A program made the translations under genes and the position numbers. Under the pieces are notes generated by a model, which did no database searches, was not told the DNA's origin, and saw only the letters and a list, made by a program, of their open reading frames with translations. From positions 1,789,001 to 1,853,000 of the forward strand of contig OZ024843.1 of assembly GCA_964017145.1 (NCBI GenBank): a DNA stretch of 64,000 nucleotides, read 5' to 3'. This document shows, in pieces, positions 14,280 to 25,175 of this stretch. Each line of letters opens with the position of its first letter. The first letter of the stretch is position 1. Source of the DNA: Agrocybe praecox. Taxonomy: Eukaryota > Basidiomycota > Agaricomycetes > Agaricales > Agrocybaceae.

Positions 14280-14443
14280 GTTTTATTGAGAGCACTTACA
14301 CATCCGAAATTAGATTATTGCAATTTTTTACATAGCCACATTTTTACGTAAACCATGGGAAGATAAGATCAATTCTGATCGATATTATATATTGACACCT
14401 CTCTCCGCTCTGTCCACTATAAAATTTTCTCTCTACTTCCATC
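14280..14443. promoter_or_regulatory. Short divergent promoter between UTP15 and TCTP, with TATA-like box for TCTP
   Basis: The two start codons are 164 bp apart. On the plus strand a TATAAAA sits at about 14418-14424, but it is only some 20 bp from the TCTP ATG and so may be too close to act as a TATA box. A second AT-rich run (ATATTATATATTG, about 14382-14394) is better placed. Both downstream genes are growth- and translation-linked. Confidence 0.4.
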
Positions 14444-15293
14444 ATGTTGTTGTATGAAGACATCCTCGTTGGCGATGAACTTTTTTCTGACGCTTTCCCT
14501 CTGTACGTCTTATGTACCCAAAACAACCATCATATTACTCAATCTCACACCTAGGAAGGAAGTCGATGACATCGTTTACGAGGTCGATTGCCAGATGATT
14601 GTCGTCAAGGCTGGTGCAGATGTCGATATCGGTCTGATTAGTTTCTCTTCTTATAATCGTTCTATCGAACTTAATATCATGAACAGGCGCCAACCCATCT
14701 GCTGAGGAGCAAGAGGAGGCCCTTCAAGAAGAAGGTGCAACCCAAGTCAACAACGTCGTGCTTTCTTTCAGACTTCAGCCTACATCCTTCGACAAGAAGT
14801 CGTACCTTACTTATCTTAAGGTATATTTTCCCCGTAAAACATATTTTGCATAGTAGACTAACTGCGGTGTACTACAGGGATACATGAAGGCCGTCAAAGG
14901 GGTCTTGACCGAGAAACACCCTGAACAAGTTGCAGAGTTTGAGAAGGGCGCTGCAGCATTCGCCAAGAAAGTCGTTGCCAATTTCAAGGATTATGAATTC
15001 GTGCGTGCTTTGATACATACTTAACTGAATATAATATTGATGCCCTTCAATACATAGTACACCGGCGAAAGCATGAACCCTGAGGGTATGGTTGCACTCC
15101 TTAACTATCGCGTAAGGAAGCATGTTCCCATTTGAGATTTGTTTCACTGACGAGCATGATCTATTTTTTTTGTAATTAGGAGGATGGTGTAACTCGTATG
15201 TTATATTTCTCGCTTTCCACGTAACTCAATCTGATTATGTCGATAGCATACTTCACATTCTGGAAGCACGGCACGAAGCAAACCAAGCTGTAA
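14444..15293 (+). CDS. TMA19: Translationally controlled tumour protein homolog (TCTP)
   Basis: This is a small abundant cytoplasmic protein with an Mss4-like beta-tent fold; the yeast ortholog Tma19 associates with ribosomes. Six short exons join to about 169 residues, the usual length. The sequence opens MLLYEDILVGDELFSDAFPL and continues EVDDIVYEVDCQMI. It carries the acidic EEQEEALQEEGATQVNNVV segment (TCTP signature 1 region), then a helical hairpin (GYMKAVKGVLTEKHPEQV). It closes with [22 protein letters not shown] (signature 2 region) and a lysine-containing tail. Every join keeps frame at GT..AG borders. The short 5' exon and the many introns are typical of basidiomycete highly expressed genes. 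Certainty of family is very high. Confidence 0.96.
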
Positions 15294-15629
15294 AATGTTT
15301 GTTATTTTCTGTCTCCTTTATGTTATTATGGATCAATAAATCGCGTCGAATTTTTATCACATTGCGGGTTTTGACCAGTGATGTATGGATTTGGTGATGC
15401 ACTAACTTTGAGGAAAATTACAAGTGTGAAGTTTGTGATCAGCTGATGCAAATGATAAGATCATACATAAGTACTTAAGATAGAGTCATTGAAGACGTTA
15501 CTGTTATTTGCGTTATCTGACTGAGTCGGGTCGAAGCGCCACATTTTCGGTTGTTTACCCATTTCTCTACTCCATCCCATCCAATACAATTGCATGAAGT
15601 TATCCTTTCTCCCTACCCTGTGACCAACT
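15294..15629. other. Intergenic: TCTP 3' flank and CSN4 promoter
   Basis: 336 bp lie between the TCTP stop and the CSN4 start, both on the plus strand. The left half is AT-rich and should hold the TCTP 3' UTR (an AATAAA-like ATCAATAAATC lies at about 15331). The right half is pyrimidine-rich just before the CSN4 ATG. No open reading frame of note is present. Confidence 0.6.
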
Positions 15630-17198
15630 ATGGAAGCTAAGCTAACACAGATCTCTGCCCTTACTCAGAAAGATAAAGGACCTGCTTTTATTTCACTCAT
15701 TCCAGAAATCTTGTCGCAATCGGGACAATCACTTGCACAAGATCTGCATGCACTGGTTGATACCGTTGTTAATCAAGATAGTGTCGGTCTGGTAGTTGGT
15801 CGGCAGGTCTTATCTGAACTTGTCAGAGTACTCGGAGAAGGCACAATCACAGATGCAGAACTGCGAAAGCGCGTGGTTGAAGATACTTTGACTACAGTTC
15901 AGCCACGGATTGTCAGCTATGAGGAGCAGGTAAGTGTCAATTGTTACATGTTTCCAGCTTTCTCAACCTTATTACAGGTCAATTCTTTGAGATTCCAACT
16001 TGCGGACCTGCTGGAACAAGAAGAAGAATGGAGTGATGCGGCAAGGGTCCTGATGGGTATTTCCTTGGATTCAGGTCAAAGGTATGTCTAGGAATGTCTG
16101 GAGCGCAATTTCTAAATTCACTATATACTAAACCCTTAGGTCAATCCCTGATGCAGAGAAATTACGTGTCTACGTTCGAATTGTTCGACTGCTACTGGAA
16201 GACGAGGATTCAGTACAAGCGGAGACTTATTATAATCGTGCTGCTCTTCTTGTGCACTCAGCCAGCGACCGAGAGACGCTCCTGCAATTCAAATTATGTC
16301 AGGCGCGTATAAGCGACTACAGCAGAAAGTTCCTAGAAGCAGCGAGTCGATATCATGAATTGAGCTATGTTGGGGAAATCGATGAGGAGGAACGTCGCCA
16401 TATGCTGTGAGTTTTTTTGGCCACCTGTGGATTAGTCGTGCATGTATCTTACCTATATTCAGTCTAGCAGCGGTAACCTGCGCTGTCCTAGCTCCAGCTG
16501 GCCCCAATCGCTCGCGAGTCCTCGCATCGTTGTACAGAGATGAGCGCACAGTTGATTTGCCAACATATAATATCCTGTCGAAAATGTTCTTAGATCACAT
16601 ATTGCGATCTACGGAAGTCAAAGAATTTGAAAAATCCTTGAAACCCCACCAGCTCGCTAAAATCGCTATATCTTCAAATGATAGACTCGCGTCAGCTGGA
16701 AATGACACTGGAGCAGATTTCGATCCAGGCGCCAGCACGAGAACAGGGCCATCCACAGTTCTCGACAGAGCTGTTATGGAACACAACCTACTTGCCAGCT
16801 CCAACATATACAACAATATCACTTTCCAAGGCCTCGGTGCTTTGTTAGACTTGACCCCTGGCGCAGCAGAGACTATGGCCCGGAAAATGATCGAGCAAGG
16901 GCGGCTACGTGGCAGCATAGATCAAGTAGATAGGCTTATTTGGTTTGAAAAAAATCGCGAAGAAGATGATGCCCAAGGCAAAGCAGGTGGATTAGGCGAT
17001 GTTGAAGAAGCTGAAGATACTGGTGCCCCATATACTAAACGATGGGATACCCAGATTAGATTGACTGCCGCTCATGTTCGTTTTTTATTTATACATTCAT
17101 CACTTGCTAACTCCTAAACTGATATCATCCAGGTTGAATCCATCGTTCAGCATCTGACAGAAAAGGGGCTCGTAACCTTTGCCGTAGAAGCTAAGTAA
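15630..17198 (+). CDS. CSN4: COP9 signalosome subunit 4 (PCI domain)
   Basis: This is a subunit of the COP9 signalosome, the nuclear/cytoplasmic complex that removes Nedd8 from cullins and so tunes cullin-RING ligases. The reading frame starts MEAKLTQISALTQKDKGPAF and is cut by introns near 15931, 16081, 16409 and 17073. The middle consists of TPR-like helices (SLRFQLADLLEQEEEWSDAA, then ETYYNRAALLVHSASD). The C-terminal PCI winged-helix part includes NNITFQGLGALLDLTPGAAE and GRLRGSIDQVDRLIWFE, the best-conserved CSN4 segment. The tail is VESIVQHLTEKGLVTFAVEAK. Expected length is about 420-450 residues, as found. It converges on the DCAF-like gene with 270 bp between stops. Presence of CSN4 argues for a filamentous fungus rather than a budding yeast. 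Confidence 0.94.
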
Positions 17199-17468
17199 AC
17201 GAGAACAACCGGTGGTATCGCGAGAACGTTAATCTTCCTCTGCATTCAATGCTACTAGTATTTACTCAAGCCCATTCACAGCGCCGTCATTTTACAGATG
17301 TGCCATAGTTGTACTCTTATCATTGTATTGTTTCCTAGCAATGACATTGGCGTTACTTTTGCTATATTATCAAGGCGGCAGTCCCCCGAGACTCGAGACC
17401 AGCCTGATTATAAACAAAGCGAAAAAATGTGTTTGCCCCCATACTTTCACATGGATAGCTCATCCTAA

Positions 17469-19569
17469 TTATTGTCCGATACATTCTATGGGAGAACGAC
17501 CCCCTTCGGTACCCTCAGCTGCATTCCGTGCTTCGGCAAGTAATGCTGCAATATTATATCTGGGAAAACGTAATGGTCGTGCTCTTTTATTATGTTCCAT
17601 TATTTGTTCCGCATTATCCATCCTGGAGAAGGAACTATTCGAATATGTTGGAGCGAATAGCTAGAGGCAAATGATCATTAACAAGAATGTATTACCTAGA
17701 GCGAAGTGCGTACCTTGACAGTTGTGTCTATACCACTCACAGCGATGAGTGGAAAGTGCGGATGTGCTTCAATCACGTTGACGACGGAACCGTCGCCCTC
17801 GTAGATGCCTTGTACGTTGCCGACATTTTTGTCCCAAATAAAAAAATTGCCGTCATCCGATCCCGAAACGACCCACTGATCATCGGGTCCCAAAAAATTA
17901 ACTGCAAATAAGATGCGGCTTCAATGTTAGTGTCGGGTACAAGTGCACTATCAAATCAACTTCACCATCTTTCACCGTTTCTATGTTTCTGGCCCCGGAA
18001 TAACGACCCCTGGGCAGTACCACCGGAATATCAGGTTGATAATCTTCTGTTCCATGAGACGATAAACCCCGAGAGCCAAAAAGATCGGATATCATTCTTT
18101 CTTCCGATTCTCCTTCTGCGCCGGGCTCAACGTCTGTCTCCACAAGCATACTAGGAGTTTCCTAATTGATTTTCTGTCGGTCAGGGTCAAATTTCATAAA
18201 CACTTACTACTCACGTTGGATTGTTGCTCGATAGAGGATGGGTTAGGAGAACTCATATCATCCTTCGTAGTTGGTTCGTCCTTGGTCGAAAATATATAAA
18301 TGCCATCTGCACTATACGCTTTTTGTCCATGAGACATATAGAAGACATCGAAAGAATACAGGACTGACAGAGTAGAAGCTATACAAACATGCACTTGCTA
18401 TCAGCCTTTCCGTAAAATAATTTCGATCGTACCTCATGGCCATTAGATTGAGAAAGGCGAGAACCAGTTATGTGCTCGCGCGCGGCATTCTGAGGTTTTT
18501 GAGATGGATTGCGTCCAAATTTTCTGACGCAAGTTGTCGCTGCTTTTCCTGCCTTAGGTAGCCGTCCCCAGTCATGCTCTATCGAGCGCCGGGAGTACCT
18601 TCGATCATAGAGATAACCCTGCTCGATGTCGTGGTTAGCATAAGATACCAGCAAGCCATTCGAAGCTCAGATCGACTGACATAAGGCCCTTCTCCCGCAA
18701 CCACAATTTGGTGGGGGACCAGAGGAGAAAAAGAGATTGTAGAAAGCTCGTGTCCAACGTCAACAAGTGGTGCAGGGCACGATCTTCTCCTACATGTATG
18801 GGATGTTCTTAAGTCATGTTGCCTCACGGTGCCATCCTGCAATATGACAATTAGACGTGAGTCATTACTCCTAACATACTGAGAAGAAATGCACCTCTGA
18901 GAGGGATAGGAATAAGTCAGGACTATCCTCGGCGACAATTTTCTTTACTGAATCCTGATGACAGCGAAGGACGCGTACGCAACATTGATTTGCTGAATAG
19001 TTAGTCTCAATATCACTAGGACCGGCGTACGTATTAAGTGCGCCCAGGGCGGTATTCACGTCAGAAACACGGACTTGCTTGTCTCCAGCAGCAGTGACAC
19101 TACATAGATCAGGAGCACTTCCACGAAAAAGGGTACGACCATGGCTCACATGCGTGATGACATGGGCAACATTTTTGCACAGAATATGTTGGCTAGGTGG
19201 TTCGTGTGGATAACGGATCGAGAAATGAATGGATACTCTTGCGTAGTATCGCTGCTATCCATCTTCCAAATCCTGACAGTGGTATCATCTCCTCCAGTGA
19301 GAAGAATTTCTCCATCCCGCGCCCAATTCAGTGCATTAACACAACTGGTGAAATTGAATGACGCCCGTCATTCCAGCATTTGCTGAGAGGGTTCTACTGT
19401 CAACTTGCCCTATATGCCCATAGTCTTCCTCATTCCCAAGGACATTCACTCTGTCCAGCTTATGTGCAGCCAGGGTTCGAGATAAGTTATATCGTCTAAG
19501 TCGTTCCGTGCGCGACGCAGATGGCAGTTGTTGGAGAAAAGTCGACATTGATGATCTAGAGATATCCAT
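17469..19569 (-). CDS. DCAF6/DCAF8-type WD40 protein, probable CRL4 substrate receptor
   Basis: This WD40-repeat protein belongs to the DDB1/CUL4-associated factor 6/8 group; by family it should bring substrates to a CUL4-DDB1 ubiquitin ligase. The first propeller blade has CVNALNWARDGEILLTGG followed by DDTTVRIWKMD. A later blade has DGTVRQHDLRTSH, whose HDLR provides the WDxR-like arginine used for DDB1 binding. The best diagnostic is FLGPDDQWVVSGSDDGNFFI, then a blade ending HPHFPLIAVSGIDTTVK; this is the family's last blade. The final exon gives LFAPT, MEHNKR and a short basic tail, ending at 17469. The start is the ATG at 19569 (MDISRSSMSTFLQQLP), with a good purine at -3; the open frame extends upstream to 19647 but has no ATG there. 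About seven introns. The substrate is unknown. Confidence 0.85.
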
Positions 19570-19847
19570 TCTTGCAGGTATGTAGTGACGATGGTGTAGC
19601 TGAAGAAAGGTGGAAAGGATGTTGAACGTTGAATTGGCACTGACCAAGCCAAGACCAAACGTTGACTAGAAGTCAGTCTCAAGTGTAGCGCGTTATGATG
19701 TCATGTCATTCATTATTCTACCATATATATTTGGTCGGTATTACAACAATTTTGACGTTATTACAACAGAAATATTTAGTTATACAGCTGTAGTATGGCT
19801 GATTATATGAGCATATTGTATGTTCCTTTCTTGTAAGCGGGAAAGCA
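19570..19847. other. Intergenic: DCAF-like gene promoter and lipase 3' flank
   Basis: 278 bp between the DCAF-like start codon and the lipase stop codon, both genes on the minus strand. An AT-rich run (CCATATATATTTGG, about 19720-19733) is the only TATA-like stretch. Nothing else is visible. Confidence 0.5.
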
Positions 19848-22800
19848 TCATTCGTGCAATGGATAATCGTCATCGGAAGAACTTTCGCTACTCCAGTTGG
19901 ACTCAGGGGGGACATCAGCACTAGAGTCTCTCCGCGGTGACAATAACTCATGCTCCAGAGTAAAAGGACTCAATGATAATTTGGGGATGGAGTTATTGCG
20001 TATCCTGGAGAAAAAGCTCGATTGAGGTGCTTCGGCAGTCGGAGATCGACTTGGATTGAGCACATCCACTAGATCTTTATCCTCCTCATCCACAATCTCT
20101 GGACGATCATGCGATCGTTGGCGTCGCCGCACGTATCCGCTGGACACATTCACATCCCGAAGTGGAGTACCATGTGGTGATGGATTCCTCGATTCCCTCC
20201 CTCGTCTGTAGAATCTGGATCCTCGTGCGAAAGCAGCTTCTGCATCGGTGTCCACTGAGAGAGGAAGGTCGGACCCGGAGGGCGGTGGTGATACAGAGAT
20301 TGAAGGTCGCTTCAATCCTTCTAAACCTCCCGGAAGTGACTTCTGCACCAAGAGCTGCCGAGGCTCGTGAGGAGTTCTCGCTTTACTTTTATACGCACGA
20401 TGAACTGCTTGTCGGCCCAACAAAATTTGCTTTTCTATTCTTAGGCGATTCTCAATCATATGAAGCTACAAACAGGCATTTCAGCAAGGGCACAAGTGAA
20501 AACACAACCCGTTTTATAATAACGCCTACCTTCGGCCAGGTTACCGCTTCACCTACATGTATCATTCTTTCAAGTTCAGGAGGATCAGGATCAGTGAGGA
20601 TTCGTATCCAATCCTAAAGCAAGTACCATGAGCAATCAAAAATTTCTATTACCAACTTATTTAAACAAACCCGAAGCCGAGTCTTTGGCCAAATCCTAAT
20701 TGAATCATTCATTATTCAAAGTTGTTCAGAGTGAAGAAGAAAATCGCGACTTACGTGACTGCACCATCAAATCTTTGCAAGAAAACGCTGGACCAATCTT
20801 GGCCCAACAATTGAGGAAGGAGTTCAAGGTCTCGGATAACCTTAAAATTCTTCGTTAATTCATGCTTTAACCATTGTTCAGCGGCAGATAACAGAAAATT
20901 TCCCCTCCAACCTATCCCGTCTGATATTCAGTCGAAGTCAAAACCACATGTTCAAACGGTCGTACCTTTCCCTTTGCGATGGGCTACCGGTTTGCCTGCT
21001 GATCCTCTCGGAGCGAAGAAGAATAAATGCACATGAGGATTGACTTGTGAAACAACAGGATTCGTAACTGGAATGATTGTGGGTTAAGCCAAATTGTACA
21101 CTTCAAATGATGGGCTGACCATTGAAATACAAGTTCAAAGCTTGGACTGGGATATCAACTCTGATGCATGGTTAGCAAGTAAATCTGAGGTGAGTATCGA
21201 CAATAAAAGTCATTCACCTCAGAGACCCATCTTTGAATCGGCTTCCCCAGCTCCAGGGAACAATGCTACCATCCTTGAGTTTTTGCATTAACACGACAGG
21301 GTTTAAAATGCCGGGCACTGCTGCCGATGCCAGGAGTGCAGACCAGATGACTGTATCAGGAGCCGTCATATAATTAAGAAGCTTGGTTGGGCTTCCATTG
21401 TTGTTATTAGTGTTCGGGCCAGACACGAGACATCTATGAAACGACTTACGAATGACGATCGGCTGGGATAACGGAGATATTAAGTATCCTTCCTGTCCTC
21501 AAGTAAGCCTCTTTGAAAGTCATTGATCCTCGCGTAAAGAAGGTGCACTAGAAATAGGATGATACATGTTTGAGGTCCATGGATTGAAGCCATGGATGGA
21601 ATAACTGACCTTCCTAGCCCATCTACAAGGCAAATCATAAAACGTATAAGCCCCCAAAGCCCCACACTGACGGAACAGAGTACTCACGCTAAGCTATCAA
21701 AACGAGCGCCCGTTTTCCAAAAACGTTTGAACCAAATGTTGATTGGTTCCTCACATGCTGTAATCCTATCAGCCAAGTCCGGAACAAGGAGAACTTTAAG
21801 TTCTTCGTCGGTGCGGGTGCAAGTAAGTGCAGCAATAAGACCACCAGCGCTTGTACCAGTAATAACCCTAGGAAGTAGTCCCGAGTTTAAAAAGGCTTTG
21901 ACAACTCCGCAATGGTCTGCAGTACATTTCCATTTAGTTATTTTCCATCAGCCATTAGAGACAGTAACACATGATTGTACTCACAGTACCCAAAGGATGC
22001 CCCTCCCGAGAGACACAAGGCTGAAATGCCAAGGTTGGTGTTGGTGCTTTTGAAAAATCTTTTTTTCTCGTCGACGGTGAGTTCGGGCGTCTCGCTTATA
22101 AACTTTAATGTCAACTCTAGTTCGTCAAAGTATGCTGTGACTGTAATTCAGCACGTAAAATCTTTGAGACCAATCCAGGGGCTTACATTCTATTAAGTTC
22201 TTTGTGCCTAGAAACGTCTACATAAGCTATAATGAGTAAAAAGATAATTATAAATCTCCTGAATACTCACTTCGCTATACAACCTATGAATGACTTGAAC
22301 AAATCAATTGATACATTTAAGACCTTTAACGAACACACCTAGACGATTCGACAGCAGCAAAGTTTGACCGAATGCATGTCTCCAAGACGCCCATACACCC
22401 TCGTACGTCGCTTTTTTCCCTCATACTTTTGAGAGACCTTTTAACCTAGGATAAACAATTTAATACGTTTGACGTAGCAAGATAGATGTACTCTCGGTGG
22501 AACTTTACCTTCCGTACAAGCTTCCAATCGTAGTACGAATCTTCATCTTGACTTTTCCATTCGTCAAATCCAAGAAAGTCGTCTAGCACTGAAGCAGCTT
22601 CTTTCCATTCCTAGGAGGAAATTTTCCATAAATTTTCCACTGTAATGCTTCTCACATGTTACTCACTTCGTAGTTTCTAGCAGCCCGCAAATTCATTCTC
22701 AACTTGCCCTTTTGACCGCGCCCTGCAAGTGCATCAATAAATTAAGTACGCAAAAGGACGCATAGTAATCCCACGTACAAGCTGATATCCATTCCTTCGT

Positions 22801-23346
22801 ATTTACAAGCTGTCTGATGATGACATAGAACCCAAATTCAGCGGCAATGAAAAGAAAGATAAAAATCTGAATGAAGTCTATTAGTTTGCGATTCATAAAC
22901 AATATGTCCATTGAACATACCAACAGCGGCCAGCGAAGAAGAAGAAATAGATAATCACTACGTTTGTCATTCTTGCTTCTCTTTTTATTGCGTCTGTTTT
23001 TGTGGCGGCATGAGAAAAATAGGCGCGCGTCAATATAGCTATATCACGTACCGTTTAACCTTCATATTTACTGGGGCAAAGTCTGATAGAGCAGAAACCT
23101 TCCTAATCCGGGGAGTACTATGCAGAGACGTTCCAGAAATTTGAGGCGAAGATGCCTCCCCTTGATGGTCGAAATAAGTTTCGTCCAAACGCAAGGCGTG
23201 ATCGAAAGCATCAATATGTCTGTTACATTTATGAGCAGAGGTATCGAGTTGCGCGTCGTAACTTACGATTCATCAACGAAATCTTGTTCAAGTAATTCTT
23301 GCAGAGTAAGGGACGGCGGGAGCTTGCCATTACTTCGGTCAGCCAT
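19848..23346 (-). CDS. Patatin-type triacylglycerol lipase with N-terminal DUF3336 (TGL3/4/5-SDP1 family)
   Basis: This is a lipid-droplet/ER patatin lipase expected to hydrolyse triacylglycerols. The N-terminus (MADRSNGKLPPSLTLQEL) precedes a hydrophobic membrane stretch (IFIFLFIAAEFGFYVIIRQL, about 22800-22880). A DUF3336 domain follows (NYEEWKEAASVLDDFLGFDEW). The patatin core has the oxyanion glycine-rich loop (LCLSGGASFGYY), the nucleophile elbow GTSAG (Ser in GxSxG, around 21850) and the catalytic Asp in FKDGSL (around 21215). VSQVNPHVHLFFFAPRGS is a family signature after the Asp. The C-terminal 200 residues (20459-19848) are a low-complexity Ser/Pro/Arg-rich tail, probably disordered, ending PLHE. 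The start at 23346 is the first ATG of the exon. At least nine introns. Assignment to TGL4/5 versus TGL3 is not resolved. Confidence 0.9.
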
Positions 23347-24402
23347 GTTTTGCGGCGAAGAAGTTGATATCAAGGGTATGGAGACAGGGAGATGATGTAA
23401 CTTGCAAGCTCCCTAATTGCAAGAATAGGAGCCAAATACACGTTGTCGTTAAGACAGATCCCCAAGGAATCTGGGGTCGTAAAAGCACCGTCAGGATGAT
23501 TGTCAACATGACTCTTGGTGGTGATACGCTGTAGCAAGCGAGGCCCAACTTACCGACTAAAGTGGAGGTAATTCTGAAAGAAAAATACAAAGATATGAAT
23601 GATTGGCGAAAGAGGAAGTGGTAGTCAAAATATAATAAATGAAAGTAATCGAGTTTGAGTCGTGTCCGACCGTTAATTGCTCTGACGTATTTTTACTCCG
23701 ATAGGGCTCATCCACGTGATATATGTCATGACTCATGCTGATTGTGATGAGAGAGTCACATGATATTGCGTAACTGGACTGGTCACTGGTCACTGGTCTC
23801 CAAGGACTCTCCAAGGACCAACACCGCTTCACCGCACTTGCATCATCTTTAATGACTGGCATGGAAGAACGAATATGTAATTGATTTCTGGCCAACTTTG
23901 TGCCGTCAAGCTGCGGCGATGTAAAAAATTTCTGGAACCTCGTCGTCAATGAATCATCTCGCACTCGTACTTTGCATAAGATGGCGCAACGACTTTCTGT
24001 TCGCCCCCTGATAGTAAGTGCTTAAAATAGATGATATCTCCTCCATTTTCTCACTGCGCGCGTTGATTCAGTGGTGATAATTATAGATGTCCAATCAGGC
24101 ACATGCAGCTGGACGGGTCGCTCTCACACTTACACAGCTCTAAAAATATTCAACCATGTACGGAAATAGATTTTGTAATTTCCATCTCTCCCATCATAGC
24201 AACTTCCGATGGACAGCATGGTCATGCGTCCTAGAACGTTGCTTTGACCCAATTTTCCATATACACATATGGAATTATGGTCGTCTCCATTTCGATCAGC
24301 GGACATCTATCTGTGGGGGTATAAAAAGGGTCCATCGTGCTCACTCTGGTCTCCAGTTCTCTACTCACTTTCAATTCTTTCTACACACTCACACATATAA
24401 CT
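23347..24402. other. 1.06-kb intergenic region between lipase and CipC-like gene
   Basis: This holds the divergent promoters of the lipase (minus) and CipC-like gene (plus). No convincing protein gene is present. Visible items: imperfect tandem motifs at 23775-23818 (GGTCACT twice, then CTCCAAGGA twice); a CCAAT box at about 24091; and a possible two-exon micro-ORF at 23981-24143, listed separately as a finding. The other frames open here lack ATG starts or recognisable sequence. Confidence 0.6.
24320..24326 (+). promoter_or_regulatory. TATA box of the CipC-like gene
   Basis: A perfect TATAAAA occurs at 24320-24326 in a GC-rich setting (GGGGGTATAAAAAGGG), 77 bp upstream of the ATG at 24403. 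It is the clearest core promoter element in the window. A pyrimidine-rich leader (TTTCTACACACTCACACATA) lies between. TATA-containing promoters in fungi tend to be inducible, which fits a stress-responsive CipC-like gene. Confidence 0.75.
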
Positions 24403-24988
24403 ATGGGTTGGTTCAGCGACGACTCCTATGAAGCAGACGCATATGCTCAAGTGCGCCTTTCCTTCTATCATAATGGAAGATTACTCATATTCTCCTATGT
24501 CAGGTCACAAGTGCAAGCACCGACGAGCACAAGGCATCTTTGTCTCATGAACTCATTGCCGCAGCTGCCTCCTATGAGGTAGCGCACATCGCATTTGTCG
24601 TACATACATGAACTGATCATTTTCTAGGCCATGAAAGGCTACGAGAAACACGTTGAGGCAAATGGTCAGCCTGCTTCGCACGCCAAAGCAAAGGAGATTC
24701 TGTAAGTCCAAATTTTGTTTTTCCAAACTGAAAAGAAAAACTCACCACGGGTATGAAGTGCCGGGTTAGCTGGAGCCTTCATCGATAGGGAAGTTGAGAC
24801 CAAAGGAGTAAGGATGATTCTTGCTCCCGAGTCCGCTTTGTGCTCATGCCATTTTCGCAGCTCGACTTTGTTGACCGAGAGAAAGCCAAACACCATGGTA
24901 TGTGTGCCGAATATGTACTGGACAAAATACTGACTGAAATTAACCAGCTCACCAGAAACTCCACGAAGTTTCTGAGAATGATTATTAA
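24403..24988 (+). CDS. CipC-like stress/antibiotic-response protein (DUF3759)
   Basis: This is a small cytoplasmic protein of the CipC family, named after the concanamycin-induced protein of Aspergillus nidulans. Its biochemical function is unknown, but it is often among the most strongly induced basidiomycete stress genes. Five exons join to about 110 residues, the usual length: MGWFSDDSYEADAYAQ, then SLSHELIAAAASYEAMKGYE, then ASHAKAKEIL, then AGFAGAFIDREVETKG, then LDFVDREKAKHH and AHQKLHEVSENDY before the stop at 24986-24988. Each exon border is GT..AG and keeps frame. The sequence is rich in His, Glu and Lys with a central helix pattern. A TATA box sits 77 bp upstream of the ATG. Confidence 0.9.
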
Positions 24989-25175
24989 ATATTAAATTAT
25001 TGTATGTTCAAACGTGTAAGATGTTATGTATGTAAATCGATTGCGTCCAATCAGTCAGTGGCGGAGAGTTTCTAAGGAATCTCATCAAAAGATAAGATAA
25101 CGATATAGTTGATGACGTCAGTCCACCTTTGGGTTTGCTCACGACGCCCGTCGCTTAGTAGCCAGCTTAACCTCG

